From positions 1-6,126 of the forward strand of contig JAISBC010000034.1 of NCBI GenBank assembly GCA_031266385.1: DNA of 6,126 bases, in the 5' to 3' direction. Both the position numbers and the translations under genes were made by a program. This stretch comes from Holosporales bacterium (GTDB lineage: Bacteria; Pseudomonadota; Alphaproteobacteria; RUG11792). The notes beneath the pieces are model-generated. The model made no database searches. It was not told where the DNA came from and saw only the letters and a list, made by a program, of their open reading frames with translations. The stretch's first letter is position 1. The number at the start of each line of letters is the position of its first letter. Shown here one piece after another: positions 5,966-6,126 of this stretch.

Positions 5966-5992
5966 AGACCCGTTGCAAAAGTTGTAAATTCT
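5966..5992 (+). mobile_element. Possible insertion-sequence end remnant
   Basis: AGACCCGTTGCAAAAGTTG (5966-5984) resembles from memory the terminal inverted repeats of some IS5-type elements (GAGACC-x-x-TGCAAAA style). No transposase and no inverted partner CAACTTTTGCAACGGGTCT is found elsewhere in the window. At most this is a solo end. Confidence 0.15.
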
Positions 5993-6057
5993 CCCTGGTT
6001 CTGATAAAAACTATCCTACCTAAAGCTCAGAAGAGATAAGAAAATATGATTAACTAT

Positions 6058-6076
6058 GAATTCTTCGTAAGAATTC
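6058..6076. promoter_or_regulatory. Perfect inverted repeat, 8-base arms
   Basis: GAATTCTT (6058-6065) and AAGAATTC (6069-6076) are perfect inverse complements around CGT. No U-run follows, so it is not a standard terminator. It lies between the promoter at 5846-5874 and the RBS at 6118, and inside a tiny ORF at 6046-6081 (MINYEFFVRIL), so an operator or leader hairpin is possible. Confidence 0.35.
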
Positions 6077-6117
6077 TCTAAGTACAAACGTCCCGGAAGA
6101 CTACTTAAGCTTGACCT

Positions 6118-6123
6118 AAGGAG
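6118..6123 (+). promoter_or_regulatory. Ribosome binding site of a gene beginning past the window
   Basis: AAGGAG followed by TAT ends the window and has the same AAGGAGTA form as the pheT RBS. It suggests a + strand start codon a few bases past 6126. Confidence 0.4.
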
Positions 6124-6126
6124 TAT

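Noticed and set aside
1..6126. CRISPR array, tRNA or rRNA genes
   Set aside because: No regularly spaced repeats, and no tRNA-like or rRNA-like conserved stretches were seen on either strand.

Overview
This window looks like a chromosomal segment of an intracellular alphaproteobacterium, most likely of the order Rickettsiales. The evidence is the style of the two housekeeping proteins (for example the HTPAFIFCATK stretch in Tgt), the moderate-to-low GC by eye, and a pheT that stands alone without pheS upstream. There is no rRNA or other decisive marker, so the taxonomic call is an inference.

Layout. Positions 1-155 (minus strand) hold the start of a gene cut by the window edge. Positions 156-365 are a divergent intergenic region with a promoter-like box and a hairpin. 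Positions 366-1544 (+) are tgt, the tRNA-guanine transglycosylase. Positions 1556-2906 (minus) hold two hypothetical genes in tandem, 2274-2906 followed by 1556-2223. Positions 2907-3258 are a second divergent intergenic region. Positions 3259-5643 (+) are pheT, the phenylalanyl-tRNA synthetase beta chain. Positions 5644-6126 have no convincing gene, but hold a near-consensus sigma70 promoter, palindromes and, at the very end, a ribosome binding site for a gene beyond the window.

The accessory signal is a family of three minus-strand genes that begin the same way: a purine-rich RBS, ATG-AAA-AT(A/G)-TTT-AAC, a basic leader of about 20 codons, a long run of G on the coding strand (16, 11 and 11 G; seen as C runs on +), then a hydrophobic signal-peptide core. 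The G run sits inside the signal peptide, so one-base slippage would switch the whole protein. One copy (2274-2906) is in frame (ON). One (1556-2223) is out of frame by one base (OFF as sequenced, but one added G restores a 222-residue protein). The third (1-155) is probably also out of register. The two complete members share a Cys-rich exported domain and a C-terminal membrane anchor, although their bodies are very different in sequence. The simplest reading is a phase-variable family of exported, membrane-anchored proteins placed between two translation genes. I do not recognise the mature domains and assign them no biochemical function.

tgt and pheT both act on tRNA function (queuosine modification and Phe charging) but are separated by the accessory genes and show no sign of being an operon.
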